Assembly (NCBI GenBank): GCA_949825045.1 | Contig: OX463821.1 | Location: 35,794,486 to 35,858,485 of the forward strand | Reading direction: 5' to 3' | DNA from: Argyresthia goedartella | Taxonomy: Eukaryota > Arthropoda > Insecta > Lepidoptera > Argyresthiidae | DNA: 64,000 nt | Shown: piece by piece, positions 42,551 through 54,649 of the stretch | Layout: each line of letters starts with the position of its first letter | Numbering within the stretch: position 1 is the stretch's first letter | Made by a program: the position numbers and the translations under genes | Notes under the pieces: generated by a model | What the model was told of the DNA's origin: nothing | The model's input: only the letters and a program-made list of their open reading frames with translations | Databases searched by the model: none

Positions 42551-44144
42551 GTAATATCGCTTTTTAGACAAAGTTAAGGTATTATTATATCAAGTGAATC
42601 TGAAATAACATATTTAAGTCCTGATGTAAACTACGATACGCAAATCATTGTGTTATTTCTTATTTCTTACAATTTATTTCCCTTCTTAGACTATTTAATT
42701 GATCAATACAATTGATACTCCTGTCAAAAGTTAAAAATATCGAACTGCACGAAACTGTTATTGTGTTTGTGTATTTAGAGTAACGAAATGTAATAAAAAT
42801 TTCAGGCAGCAACCAGCCATTCAGTGTTCTTAAAAATAACTCGGTTATTTATTACCACCATATTGGACTGTTACCTAATTTAGAACCCGTGGATATTGCA
42901 TATGTATACCCGTATCACCCAATTTCGTAAACCAATACATTGGTTTGCGAGTATTTGTATCGAAATTCGTCGCTCGGAGATTCTCCCAAAGGAATTATCG
43001 ATGCTCTATAGAATTTGCTCGCCTTCCGTACACTGTACATTCGTACTCAAGTAACGATCAGGTTTTGAACTGTATTGAACTGATGCAATATCGAAAGGAC
43101 CTTTGCGGCTTTGGCTTACTGTATATGTATTTTTGTTGTATAGGAGGTAAGTACCGGCGGCCTGTTAATATTTCAGAAGGGTTCGTTCACTTCTGGGCCT
43201 CGTTGTTAAATTTTATTTCTGCGTGTCCTTCGTAGATTATAAAATACACATCAAACTGAAAAACTACGATTACGAAACTAGGCAATGATTTAGCAAAACA
43301 TAGAAGCTATTTTTTTTAATAAATCCAATAGAATTAGGCTATAAATAAGTCTGTCGGGTCAGCTAGGTCATTAATTCATTATTGATGCGATCTTGCTTAC
43401 GCAAAGCTTAGCGTGCTCGTAGCCACGTAGCAACAAGCGCGCACTCCAGGAAGCGCTCTTGAGCCGTGAAAAGGTTCCGATTTAATTAAACTTTGAAATT
43501 GAATTATTTCAGCGGCTTTATTCGCTTCACCACACAGACATCATACACAGAGCATAATCATTTACTCTCTGTAAGCAGCATACACAATCGGTGCGAGATG
43601 TTGTTTGTGCACGAGTCATGCTCTGTGACGCCCGAGGTGAAATATTATACCGCAGCTTTGTTTTACAAACTTGCTTCCGGTTCCGTTTTTTTGTAGTACA
43701 TTTTACAAAGCATTACGGTACCTGGATTTTGTTTATGTCTTTAGACACGGCTTCGTTGTAATTGTATTTCCAGTAGAAGAATAAAGATTTCTTTGAATGT
43801 GATGTTTAAAATGTATCTATTTAGGTATAATTTACGTTTAATTTCAATAGCTGCAGCGATGACTTGCCGCCTGTCAGACAAAGTGGAAGATTGAATAACT
43901 GGCTCATCGTGAGCATAACTGTACTTATGTACCTGTATGGCAAAGGCATGTCGCTATGTTTCATATCATAATTTTAAGAATAATTAGATCTTGGAGTACA
44001 CAATATAGAGGCAATCGTTGGGCGAACACACTCGCGTACCTGTGTATGCTTATGTACCAAGTCATCCGCAAGGTATCGTAGTCAGTACACGTATATGATA
44101 CTCGTGTAGTTATCGCCTCAACTCTTATTGCAATCTCTCATGAT
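42551..44144. other. Long interval without a supported gene
   Basis: Frames at 42945-43235 and 43493-43696 have no recognisable motifs. No repeat pair within the window covers the stretch. Host intergenic or intronic DNA is possible. Confidence 0.45.
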
Positions 44145-44505
44145 CGGGGGTCTTCTCATGCACCCCTACTGGGGTGTGGGGAGTCGATGTCAGGTCAATG
44201 GACCTTTTCCCATAGCTTCGTCTGTGTCCACCTCTGGGGACAGGAAAAGGTGGCCTTTACGGGCGGGTGGTATCTTGTGGCACTAGTCTGCAGTGGGTGA
44301 TCACCGGCTAGGCAACCAGATCACGTGGCATGTGGCGGCGGTCGGGCGGTCCCGCGTGGTCGGGTCAGATCGCGGATGTGCGGGTGGTGTGGCACATCCC
44401 CAGCCTCTGGACAATCTAGTCCACTGGTTTCCATAGTGTGTCTCTCTTTAACGTCGCGTTCCTCACTTAGTGGGGGGCGCCGACGATGGTACGCACGCCG
44501 CGGCA
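44145..44505 (-). pseudogene. Jockey-type LINE, 5'-truncated 3' fragment
   Basis: The minus strand begins with the string for GTACGCACG..CGTCGGCGCCCC, matching the ORF2 end of the complete copy near 36250. It encodes HPHIRDLTRPRGTARPPPHAT, paralleling HPHIRDMAPYHARPPDRRRL there. The 3' UTR shares CCACACCCCAGTAGGGGTGC-like text with 35925-35945. The (TTGA)n tail of the complete copy is not evident. Several indels are present. Confidence 0.78.
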
Positions 44506-45489
44506 TGAACGCAAAACAAAACTTAAAATTACAAGCCTTAGAGCTATAAATAACCTTTCTCGTCGATGACTTGCGCATGTTAATCCTCTCCCGCTTCGGC
44601 AGCCGGAAGTCTAGGACCTAGGTCGCTTAGGTCCGATCTCTAGGTCTCACCAATAGAAGCAGTAAGAGACAATTCTAATTACAACGCACACTTAACACCA
44701 AATTACTAATAAATTACTGTACACAATCACGCCTCAGTGTTTCTTTAAAAAATCTATAAAAGTTCAAGTCCGAGACAATTCTTTATTTGAACGTAATTAT
44801 TCTCGACACAAATGACATAAGAAATACAAATACCGTTATACCCGCACTTGTAATATTAACAACGCGAAATATAATCGAAAAATCTATTCAGTGATCCTAG
44901 AACGAACGCGTGACTCTAATTCTATTATTTACACTCCCGGATTGGTCTTGAACCTGTCTAAATTTTCACGTCAGCTCTTGCTTATCGATCGATATTGACT
45001 GTCCCCACAATCCCCTGTCAAACAGTTTTATTACAAACCCCAAGCCTTATTACAAGCATACAACCTTAGCCAATTCTCAGCATTCCATTCCCACACTTTT
45101 AGCCTAACGCTAATAAAATCTAAGCGACAATTTATGATTTGTTTACATAAAAGTAGAACAAAAACCCAGGCACTTAAGTTAACGTTTCTTAAACATAATC
45201 TGTTATCAAATAATATCATGTAATTAAGCATGAGTTTCAATTGAATGAGCCATGGTCAATGCGTCACTTCAAAACAACAAGACAGATATGTGAAATGGTT
45301 AAGCTACGGTGTAGTTAAACCATATTTGTTTAAATAGAAGTCCACTTATGTATAATTTTGATTCATAATTCATTCCATAGACGTAAAAATATATCCGCAT
45401 TTTGGAGAGTGTTTAAACAAATATATTTATACCTAATCAGAAATAAATCAAATGTGTGTTTCTTCACATTATGAACTACTTTAAATTAC
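44506..45489. other. Interval without a supported gene
   Basis: AT-rich, no motif-bearing frame. The short minus-strand frame at 45031-45240 is not recognised. Confidence 0.4.
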
Positions 45490-45577
45490 TTGGAACAGAT
45501 TCCAATGTTGCATGCAAAGTATGATTTAAATATGAAATATGACCGGTGAATTCCCAATAGGGGTGCATGACATATTA
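45490..45577 (-). pseudogene. Hairpin-tailed LINE, left flank of the DIRS insertion
   Basis: TTACTTGGAACAGATTCC, ATGCAAAGTATGAT and CCCAATAGGGGTGCATGACA match 33258-33335 of the LINE copy at 30108-33610. The rest of this LINE resumes at 50814, on the other side of the DIRS element. Confidence 0.75.
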
Positions 45578-45778
45578 AATATCTTGACCGATATTCAGGG
45601 CCTAATTAAAAACATGAGAAGACATCCTTGATTTTCAGTGCTGAACTAGTGACGTATATCCGGTCCGTCCGTTCCCGCCCGGATGTTCGGTTAAGCCGCG
45701 TGGTACCTTGTTTGCGCGCGCGCCCCACCACACCACCGAGGCAGTTCGGATTGTTGAATTCGAATTTAGCTTCATTGG
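45578..45778 (+). repeat. DIRS left inverted terminal repeat
   Basis: Positions 45591-45778 are the reverse complement of 50583-50770 (two mismatches seen). The outermost 13 bases (AATATCTTGACCG) are unique to this end. The repeat contains a GC-rich middle with GCGCGCGCGCC. Confidence 0.9.
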
Positions 45779-45969
45779 CGTCTTGATTTTCGCACGGCAC
45801 AGTCGCTGCTCAGCTCCTGAGTACGGCCCGCCAAAAATCTATACATCGTGACGTGAGAACTTCTTTTGCATATTATAACCAACTGTTCGTTAAAGAATTT
45901 CTTAGAATTTTCTGATTTATTGCAGGCAAATAAAAGATTCCCAACGGTGTGGCCGTTCGTTTGTGTAAA

Positions 45970-47230
45970 ATGGAGCAAGAAACCCCGGAGGTTCCGTCCA
46001 GTGTGGAGCACGTGGCGGCGCGTAAGGATAAAGGTAAGAAAAGGCGGAAACCGGTGAGCTCTTCGGACTCACAATTCTAGTTCGTCCTCGTCGAGTTTCT
46101 CGGAAAGCGACGATCGCAGGAAGCGGTACCGATGGCGCAAACGCATCAAGGAACGTAAGTTCGATCTTCTTTTTAACGAGATTAAAGATCTTAAAAGCCA
46201 ACTTGCTGCTACACAGGAATTTCACGAATATGATTGTGAACCACGGCATGACTTGATTAACCCTAATGTTAGTGGAGACCTCTACGAAGGTCATGTTGAG
46301 GAGTCCGAGCCCGCCAACATTGACTCGGCTTTCGAGGACGATCTTAACATTTTTACTGGTACAAAAACCAAGGAGCCCGCTGTACCGCAGGCGTCTCCCG
46401 AACTAACACAACAATTAAAAGATTTGCAGCGATTCAATAGCCAGGACTGGATTAACGTCGGATATGCCGACGTCCAAAAACACTATTTAATTGCGCCGGG
46501 TTTCACTAATCTTGAAGCTAATGACGAGATAAAGAGGTACGATACATCTAAAACTACCTTAAACATGGAAAAGGCTTTTGCCGGCATTTCCTATGCATTG
46601 CTCAAACAGCGCGACGCGCTTTTGAGTGAATTACAAGCCTTTCTAGCCTGGGCGCATCAGGTCGAAAACCTACGATTCGGCGATATCCATACAAAGCTCA
46701 AAGAAATGTTGGCCAATGGTGAGTATAGCAAGATCTCAAACGACGCTCTCCAGCTCGTCTGTGGACACCGGGCTGAACTTATTCAATATTGCAGAGAAGG
46801 CATACTTTTATCAGTAAAAGACCAGTACCACAAAAATACATTACGCAAAATTGCGCCGTCAGGTTCTGATCAATTTGAAGCCGACAAATTTAATGCTTTA
46901 TTGGAAAAAGCGGGTGGAGTTAAAAATGTGTTTTGGGTGGAAGGAAAGTCTCGCTACAATACTGCGCCACAGTACGAGCCTTCCACTTCTACCTGCAGTC
47001 AGACGCAGAAACATGCCGCAACTTATAACAATCGCGCGCAATATCATAATCAAAGCCAGTATCATACTTCGGCCCGAGGCAGGATAAATAATAATTCGTT
47101 TCGCGGGCGAGGCGCGCGGGGTTCACGCGGCCGTGGTCTCCCCGACAGGTCAGGAAGGAATTATCAACCCAGACGTTCTCCCTCATCCCACCGGGATAGG
47201 AGACACCAAACCCATAAACGAAAATATTGA
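45970..47230 (+). pseudogene. DIRS gag-like ORF, one frameshift
   Basis: The frame starts at ATG 45970 (MEQETPEVPSSVEH), is Lys/Arg- and Ser-rich, and changes frame near 46070 within a run of serine codons. It then stays open from about 46075 to 47230. The C-terminal part has SDQFEADKFNALLEKAGGVK and ends in an RG-rich tail (RGRGARGSRGRGLPDRSGRN), a probable RNA-binding segment. No zinc knuckle is present, as is common for DIRS gag. It overlaps the next frame by about 100 bases. Confidence 0.82.
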
Positions 47231-49123
47231 CTATGCCATGCAAGTGCATGCAAAATGTCACGCCGGACAACTCCGCATGTACTACGATCGTTGGAAACAG
47301 TTGGGAGGTCCCACATACATTCTAAAAATTATACAAGGATGCCGCATTCCTTTTGTGTTGAAACAACCATTGCACATTCCATACAGTCGCAGTGTGAAAA
47401 CACCAGAATCAGAACAAATGTCGAAAATAATGAAAAACATGATCTCGCAGGGTGTGCTAGAAAAGGTGCGCCCATCGCCCAGCTTTATTTTCCCGATATT
47501 CCTGCGCCCCAAGAGCGACGGCACATGGAGGCCCATATTCAACTTAAAAAATCTGAACCAATACGTCAACACTCGACTTTTCAGACTAATAAATGTTCAT
47601 CGGATAACGGATTTTCTACAACCCAAGGATCGGTTGGCCAAAGTGGACATTCACCAGGCATACTTCCATGTCCCTGTATTCGAAGGCCACAGAAGGTTTC
47701 TCCGCCTTCTGTACGGCGACAAAAACCCACAAATACTGGAAATGACGTGCCTACCCTTCGGCCTTTGTTCAGCACCGATAATATTCGCCTCAATTACCAA
47801 CTGGATAGCACAATACCTCCGCGATCACGGTATCCGGATCATCGTGTATCTCGACGATTTTATGCTGGCTCATCAAAACAAAGCCACTCTCATAAATCAA
47901 GGTTGTTGACACTGAACACGCTCGCCCACCTAGGCTGGCAAGTGAACACAGACAAATCTGTTTGCAACCCACAGAAGGCAGTGGAATACCTGGGCATTGT
48001 GTGGAACACATGGCAGAACGCGAAATACATTCCTCAGAGGTTAGTAGCAAAAATACATTGCACGGTATCCAAAATCTTGACAACACGGACAACGTCCGTC
48101 AAACAGTTAGAAGGTCTCATTGGCCTGCTGAACTTTGCCAGTTTTTCTGTACCGAGGGGTCGTCTAAATTACCGGTATTTACAGTTACAGGCCAACAAGG
48201 CCTTGAAACTAAAGATGACAAAAACCTTTCCTCTAGTTGCGAAAGCCCTAGTCGAGTTAGAATGGTGGCAGTTGAATTGTCAGAAGAGTACTCTACTTCA
48301 TGTCCCACTATCGTCTCATTACCTAACAACAGATGCCAGCGACATCGGCTGGGGGGCCAAATTAAACGAAATCTCAATAACAGGCTCATGGCTACCCTCA
48401 CAGCAGAACCTTCATTGCAACTACAAGGAGATGTTGGTCATATTAAATGATTTACGCCATCATTATCAGCTCCTGAGCTCACAGTCGCTGCTAATACAGT
48501 GCGACAACAAAACTGTCGTCTCTTATCTAAGAAAAGAGGGAGGGGCGAAATCTATAGCCCTTACGGAGCTGGCAATGAAAGTGCTACAAGTACTGGACCA
48601 AAACAACATTCATATGTCCATCTATCACATAGCAGGGAACTACAACTGCGAAGCAGACCATTTATCACGCCTCAAAGACCCACCAGAATGGCATCTCCTG
48701 TCAAACATAACAAATGTCGTATTTGCCAAGTGGGGAACCCCCGTAATCGATCTTTTTGCTTCCAGGAGAGCTCACGTGGTTCCAACGTACTGTACACTGG
48801 ACAGAACCGACAACCAGGCGAGCATGTACGATGCTCTAGGCAACAAGTGGGATTTCAAGTTGGCATGGCTGTTCCCGCCGCCTTATCTCATTCCCAGAGT
48901 ATTGACGCACTTAAACAATGCACTGGGTTTGTACCTGATCGTAGCCCCGAGATGGCACAAAGTTTACTGGAGACCAGACCTGAAGAGCCGCGCATTGTCA
49001 CCCCCATTCACGATAAGGAACCTGTCGCAGGTCCTAGTCGATGTAACGACGGGACGTCCGCCCCCCAACATATCGGAGATGACGCTGGAGATATGGAGAT
49101 GTGGGGTTGGCAAGAACACCTAA
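47133..49123 (+). pseudogene. DIRS pol: reverse transcriptase, RNase H and methylase-like domain
   Basis: The RT (about 47330-47880) has RPIFNLKNLNQYV, AKVDIHQAYFHVPV, CLPFGLCSAPIIFA and the catalytic VYLDDFMLAH. A single-base shift near 47895 moves the frame. RNase H follows (TTDASDIGWGAKL at about 48320, then NYKEMLVI, LLIQCDNKTVVSYL and NCEADHLSRL). The end (WGTPVIDLFAS, FPPPYLIPRVL, YLIVAPRWHKVYW) is the segment compared with DNA adenine methylases in DIRS elements. It stops at 49123, overlapping the recombinase. The open start at 47133 may not be the true initiation site. Confidence 0.88.
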
Positions 49124-49983
49124 GTGACTGGAGCGAGGAACAAAAAGCTCTGCTCCGTTCGAGCTGGCGTGAATCCACTCTTAGAACGTATAAACCAGCT
49201 TGGACCCGTTGGCGAAACTGGACCATAACTCACAAGGTACATACACATAAACCTACAGGCTCAGACCTGGCCCGATTCCTCACTGATCTACATCAAAAGG
49301 AAGGCCTTTCATACAGCACTATCCTTGTTCATAAATCTGTAGTGTCTACTCTTTGTGATCCCAGTGAAAGTAATAAGCTAAGCTCACATACACTTGTAAA
49401 ACAAGTCCTAAAGTCCATTGGGTTAGCTAAGCCTAAACCTATCAAAGCCCCCATCTGGGATATAGACTCCCTTGTAAACCATCTTTCTAAAAGAACCTGC
49501 AATTCATCAAGTTTATTTGCCACCTCTCAAAGAGCGGCTGCTTTACTCCTACTATGCTCGGGTAGACGTGTACACGATTTAACTTTACTTACCGTTACTC
49601 AGGAACACTGTATTATTTCAGATGACAGCATAATCTTATGGCCATCTTTTGGCTCCAAAACTGACTCCATTACCCATCAACAATCGGGATGGAAGCTAAA
49701 TAAGAATAAGGACAAGTCACTGGATCCTATCTACTGGATACGCCGCCTCATTGAGTTGGGTAAACCCAGGCGAATTGCTGCTAAGTGCGATAATCTGTTT
49801 GTGAGTACTACAGGCGACCCCAAAGCTGCTACACGTACAATCATAGGGGGCTGGCTGAAGAAACTACTTCAAGATGCAAACATCAATGCTACGCCTGGCA
49901 GTTGCAGATCAGCTGTTGCATCCAAAAAATCTGGAGATAGAAGAGAGTCATTGATTACGAACCTATTCTCCCCTGTCGAGTAA
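49093..49983 (+). CDS. DIRS tyrosine recombinase, C-terminal end possibly altered
   Basis: It belongs to the family that integrates the circular DNA form. The start is placed at ATG 49093 (MEMWGWQEHLSDWSEEQKAL), overlapping pol by 31 bases; upstream codons in this frame are shadow. The N-terminal core-binding half includes STLRTYKPAWTRWRNW. The catalytic half shows the first arginine in LLLCSGRRVHDLTLL (about 49555) and the second-box arginine in TPGSCRSAVAS (about 49905). The expected final His/Trp and nucleophilic tyrosine are not recognisable before the stop at 49983, so the last residues may be lost or shifted. Treat activity as doubtful. Confidence 0.8.
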   Translation: MEMWGWQEHLSDWSEEQKALLRSSWRESTLRTYKPAWTRWRNWTITHKVHTHKPTGSDLARFLTDLHQKEGLSYSTILVHKSVVSTLCDPSESNKLSSHTLVKQVLKSIGLAKPKPIKAPIWDIDSLVNHLSKRTCNSSSLFATSQRAAALLLLCSGRRVHDLTLLTVTQEHCIISDDSIILWPSFGSKTDSITHQQSGWKLNKNKDKSLDPIYWIRRLIELGKPRRIAAKCDNLFVSTTGDPKAATRTIIGGWLKKLLQDANINATPGSCRSAVASKKSGDRRESLITNLFSPVE

Positions 49984-50443
49984 TTAAGACAATTATGTAT
50001 TGTTCAATACTTTATTCCAAAGTTTGATTTATATTTTCTGATTTTAGTAATACCTACCTAATTTATTTACTGGTTTGGTACCATTTCTACGCAGGTTCTA
50101 TCAAGATGAATAATAATACCTGTTTATAAGTTACAAGTTAATTTTATTTCCTTAAACCACACTAATCACCTCATCTTAACAGAAAGCAATACAGAACAGA
50201 TACAATAATGTCATAAGTCATAGTACCTAACCTACATACAGTACATGTAGACTTTAGGTTTCTTCCTAAGGGATCATCGATCAGTCCGAATAAATTATAG
50301 ATAGATACTTACTTGTTTATCAAAATACCTGAATCATTCGTAATTTCTGTATGTCACAACATAAACATACCTACTTTTATTTAAATATGTATGTTTACGA
50401 ATCACATTAGCGTCCACCAACACCAGGCGATATCAAACACGTC

Positions 50444-50549
50444 TCTCATGTTTTTAATTAGGCCCTGACTATCGGTCAAGATATTTAATAGAGACGTTTT
50501 ACCTGAAAATAAAACGTTTATTAAATACTTACCATATTCAGGGCCTAAT
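50444..50549 (+). repeat. DIRS internal complementary region
   Basis: The first part (50444-50490) is the reverse complement of the left end including its border (45573-45619). The second part (50486-50549) is the reverse complement of the right end including its border (50755-50818). The two halves share TAATA at 50486-50490. This is the arrangement expected if the region templates the joining of both ends in the circular intermediate. Confidence 0.9.
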
Positions 50550-50582
50550 ATTTTTTAAATCTGCCTGGTGGACATGAGAGAT

Positions 50583-50813
50583 CCAATGAAGCTAAATTCG
50601 AATTCAACAATCCGAACTGCCTCGGTGGTGTGGTGGGGCGCGCGCGCAAACAAGGTACCACGCGGCTTAACCGAACATCCGGGCGGGAACGGATGGACCG
50701 GATATACGTCACTAGTTTAGCACTGAAAATCAAGGATGTCTTCTCATGTTTTTAATTAGGCCCTGAATATGGTAAGTATTTAATAAACGTTTTATTTTAA
50801 GGTAAAACGTCTC
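50583..50813 (+). repeat. DIRS right inverted terminal repeat
   Basis: The 188-bp core (50583-50770) mirrors the left repeat. The outer 43 bases, up to AAAACGTCTC, are specific to this end and are copied in the internal complementary region. Confidence 0.9.
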
Positions 50814-51296
50814 TATTACTCTTAACAATAGCAGGTTTCTGATTAGTCTGTTCATCAAAAATAGCTGCGTCGTGTATATTTTAGGCTAACAATGTAGCTA
50901 CTAATTTTCTATATTTATTAGACAGGTACAACGTATCCTGAGTCAGAGTAAAGTTATGAATAAAATTATTCATAACTTGCATAGTATGAATTTGCATTTC
51001 ATCCTACTATGTAAGTCTAGAAGTGTTTTAACACTTTTATTCAAATAATTCCGTCTAATATTTGAATGATTTCCCACCATAATTACAATAGTGCCGTATT
51101 TATCATAAATACCACGACTAATTAACTTCACAAGATCTACATATGAACGATTTGGACAGCAAATGTTTGTTACTTTTTGGTTAGGCCGGTAATGTAGTAG
51201 AGGTCCAAATCTTGCACCTAATTTGTCGGAGAACAATAGTTTTTCTCTGAGCAACAAGTAATATACATACAAAAAGACTTACATAAAAACAGCATA
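50814..51296 (-). pseudogene. Hairpin-tailed LINE ORF1, right flank of the DIRS insertion
   Basis: The start, TATTACTCTTAAC, and GTAGCTACTAATTTTCTA continue the LINE match from 45577. The minus-strand frame (50970-51272) reads KLGARFGPLLHYRPNQKV, ICCPNRSYVDLVKL and TIVIMVGNHSNIRR, an esterase-like pattern. Confidence 0.7.
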
Positions 51297-53180
51297 CAAA
51301 GGCCAGCTTATCTCTAATCGGAGATCTCTTCCAGAAAAGCAAATTAGGCTGAGAAAGCTAAATTGCTGAGCAAGGGTTGCTGATAAATTAGGATGAGAAA
51401 GGTAAATTGTTAAAGGGTAGATGCTATTAAAGTCATCTAAATGCTTACTTAATATAATGAACGTATGTGCGTCACAATGGTATTTGAGGTAAGAGTGCTA
51501 ATACATACATTACAATTGGCCTCGATTATACTTGATGAATAACCCAATAGATCCCACCCATCTTTAGGGCGACTTATAAATACTGGCATGGAAGGTACAT
51601 CTGGAGCGAGTGGATTCGAATGTTCGCGAATCAAGCTTCTGACCCAGAAATCTCTGGCAGTAGTCGCGATACGGCGCATTGTTGCAGCTACTCCACTACG
51701 TCGCTATTCCCCTGTGCTGATGTATTCCGCTGTTGTTCGCTGTGTCCCCACCATTCCACCCTTGCGGCTCCACGGCTCGCATTGTGCAGTATTGTGCGGC
51801 CTCATTTTTCATCTCCGCACTCACAAGTGACGGAATATAACTGTGAAATGTATGAGCGACAGAAATCCATATTTCTAGTCGAGTACTGCATAATCTAATC
51901 GAGGTTACCAAATACTTCTAATGATCCTGATGAAACATGACTCTAAATAAGATGATGTATGATTCAAAATAAGGTGGTGTGCGGGTAAAATGTTTTTGTA
52001 ATGTGTTTAGCTAATTTCACGAGTAAAGCACGGTATAACAGGGTCCCAAAATAATTTAAATGAACCCCAGCTAGAACTAAGCTCTAGTTGATAAAAAGGT
52101 GAGTTGTAGATAAATATATGTTATATAAACAACGTGTATGAGCCGGTGGCGGAAGACGTTGCAAGTTATACGACGCCGGCTCACCTGCAGCGTGCACTAA
52201 TAGCTGTGTTTACAATTATACACAACGTGTACATAATACACTAGGAGTACATACTATACACGATGTGTACACAACGCGCTTTGTGTCTACAACCCACAGG
52301 AAGTTGTACAGGCACGGCGGCGGCCTACTACCGCCAGTGTGTTGATGACAATAGGATATTGAAAACTTTTATAGTGTATTCTTTACACGTTGATAACTTA
52401 TTTCTCCTTTACATGATTTTTCATTTTCATTTTCATTTTTTCATTTAATTTTTCACATGATTTTACTTCTACTTTTACTTTTATCGCTTCTAAGCCTATC
52501 TCCTGACACTCCTCCTTGGCGCTCCAATTCTCGCGCCATCGAACATAATTAACATTTATGTAATTAATGTAACATCCAAAAAAATACTTAAATACGAATT
52601 CTCTTTGTTTCGTGACGTTTTCCAAAAGCGGAATTCGCTGAATATTGCCTTATTCAAAACTGAAACAAGATATTAAACTTTTTCACTAAGTTCGCATATA
52701 CTTGCGTCATTACCATTTCCTATCATGTGAGTTTGACATCAGAATGCTGGTCATGTCAAAACCACGTTTTCAATTCAAGTTTCGATCATGGCAGTTCAAA
52801 ATCACCACATACGGTTGTCACATAAGTCAAGTCCTACAGCGACACCGAAGGTAGACCTGCCTTTAAACATACTTGTGATATACCAATTCAGGAATGTTAT
52901 AACACTTGTATCATAAATAGGCATACTTTTTTCAATTAATGCCACATTTACTTATCAAACCGGGGCTCCGAAAAGGAAGAAAGGTGTAAAAGAACACTGA
53001 AAACCTCATTTGCTACCGGCTTATTCATTGTTTACTGGATGTATGCTTATAAGGGGAAGGACCCATTAATAAAATTTACTAGTGATACCGATTTTAGAAG
53101 CGTTTATGTTTATAATTTAAAATAATGCCGGTTTATTTGGTTATTAAGTTACTTTTAAGGCCTTCAGAGTTCCACACACT
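51297..53180. other. Long interval without a supported gene
   Basis: Frames here are short and lack motifs. Contains TGTACACAACG-like words around 52220-52275 and a TTTTCA microsatellite at about 52416-52446. A weak repeated phrase with GAGAAAG and TAAATTGCTGA occurs near 51345-51410. Confidence 0.45.
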
Positions 53181-54085
53181 ATTTCATTCAAAACTCAAAA
53201 CTCAAAACGTTTATTCTGTAAATAGGCCACAAGGGCACTTTCACATGTCATTTCATTTCATTTTTTACAGAACATTTGGTATTATGATTTGTATCATATT
53301 ATCAGAAAAAAAAAGTACTTAATTATTGTTTCTGAGAGATGTAAAGAGTCTCAAATGTCATAATAAAATAATTAAAATATAAATAACTGAGATGTATAGT
53401 CTCTTTAGTCAATAATACAATGATAAGAGGAGATGTAAATGGTCCCCACAGTCAAGAGTTGTATAATTAAATTAATCTTTGGAGGTGTAAAAGGCCTCCA
53501 AGTGTCCAGTAAAAGAAACTCTGGCAGTGAGGATGCTCACAATTAACTAGAACAATTCAGTCCCAAGCATTTTTATCGTCTATGTACTCTTTAATACTGT
53601 AGTAAGCTTTAGAAATAAGCCTTTGCTTGATGTATTTCTTGAACTTATTAATTGATAGATCTGTCAAAGTGCTTGGGAGTTTATTGTAAAATCTTACACA
53701 ATTACCCTTGAACGAGTTTTTTATTTTATGGAGCCGAGTAGTGGGCACTGCAAGTTTGTCCTTGTTTCTAGTATTAAAGTTATGTATATCACAGTTTCTT
53801 CGAAAGTTAACAATGTTCTTATGGACATACATAATATTCTCGTAAATATATTGACTATGGACTGTCAATATATTTACTTCTTTAAACTTATTTCTAAGAG
53901 AATCTCTATTATTCATTTCATAAATCGCACGAACAGCCCGCTTCTGCAGCACAAAAATAGTATTTATGTCAGCAGCACTGCCCCAGAGCAGAATACCGTA
54001 GGACATAATACTATGAAAATAACTAAAATAAACTAATCTGGCTGTTTTTAAATCTGTCAAGTGACGGATTTTCCTGCATGCATTA
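53181..54085 (-). pseudogene. LINE ORF2 C-terminal end with 3' UTR
   Basis: The open minus-strand frame (54085-53557) reads ARLVYFSYFHSIMSYGILLW, VLQKRAVRAIYEMN, RTRNKDKLAVP-type sequence, GNCVRFYNKLPSTLTDL and ends DDKNAWD. It parallels the hairpin-tailed LINE at 41820-42305 but from another subfamily. The remaining 53181-53556 is a 3' UTR ending, on this strand, in a repeated GTTTTGA tail (53185-53205). It is 5'-truncated, with no stop in the retained part. Confidence 0.8.
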
Positions 54086-54649
54086 GTGGCTCATTAAGGT
54101 AAGTTAAGGTAATATTAGGGTTGATTGGATTAATTTAGATTGGGTTGGGTTGGGTTGAGTTGCGCTTTGAGCATTTGATTTATTGGCCTTTTTTCGAACA
54201 AGGTCGCCAAGTCTCGTAATTCTTGATTTGTATCAATTAGTGGTTATAAACTTGTATTTTTCCGCTGTCAGTCCGTCTGTCCATCTGTTACAATACGATT
54301 AAAATCAGTGAGCGATTTGGCCAAACTCGGAAATTGTCATGAATCCCTCATCTCTCACATAAAGTTATCAATTTACAGATATGACCTTTAAATATATTAC
54401 TTACAACGTCTTATTGAATACAATACAAGAACGATATGAGCAACGGAACCTCCCTTGTAGCTCAAAACTAACACAACCTTTATATTGAAATAAGAAAAAT
54501 AATTGAATATTTTGTCGGTCTGCCTTCTTAGTGTCAATAAAAACAGTGTGACGTATATGATACATTTATGTTTATGAACGCTAATTTCATTCGTGAAAAT
54601 ATTCGATTCTATCAGATTTTATAAAAATTAACTTACATTAGTTATGTAT

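Larger units (their letters stand above)
45578..50813 (+). mobile_element. DIRS-type tyrosine-recombinase retrotransposon, near complete
   Basis: Inverted terminal repeats (188-bp shared core, two mismatches by eye), a gag, an RT/RNase H/methylase-like pol, a tyrosine recombinase, and an internal complementary region at 50444-50549. DIRS elements integrate by recombination of a circular DNA rather than by an integrase. The flanks match one LINE family, whose uninterrupted version at about 33330 shows the empty site. TATTA is present at both borders. Frameshifts lie in gag (about 46070) and in pol (about 47895). Confidence 0.92.

Noticed and set aside
42945..43235. A host protein exon
   Set aside because: A 96-codon frame without motifs and without a matching neighbour; left as unassigned.
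45578..50813. Reading the DIRS as a Ngaro or PAT-type element with split direct repeats
   Set aside because: The terminal repeats are inverted and an internal complementary region is present, which is the DIRS layout.
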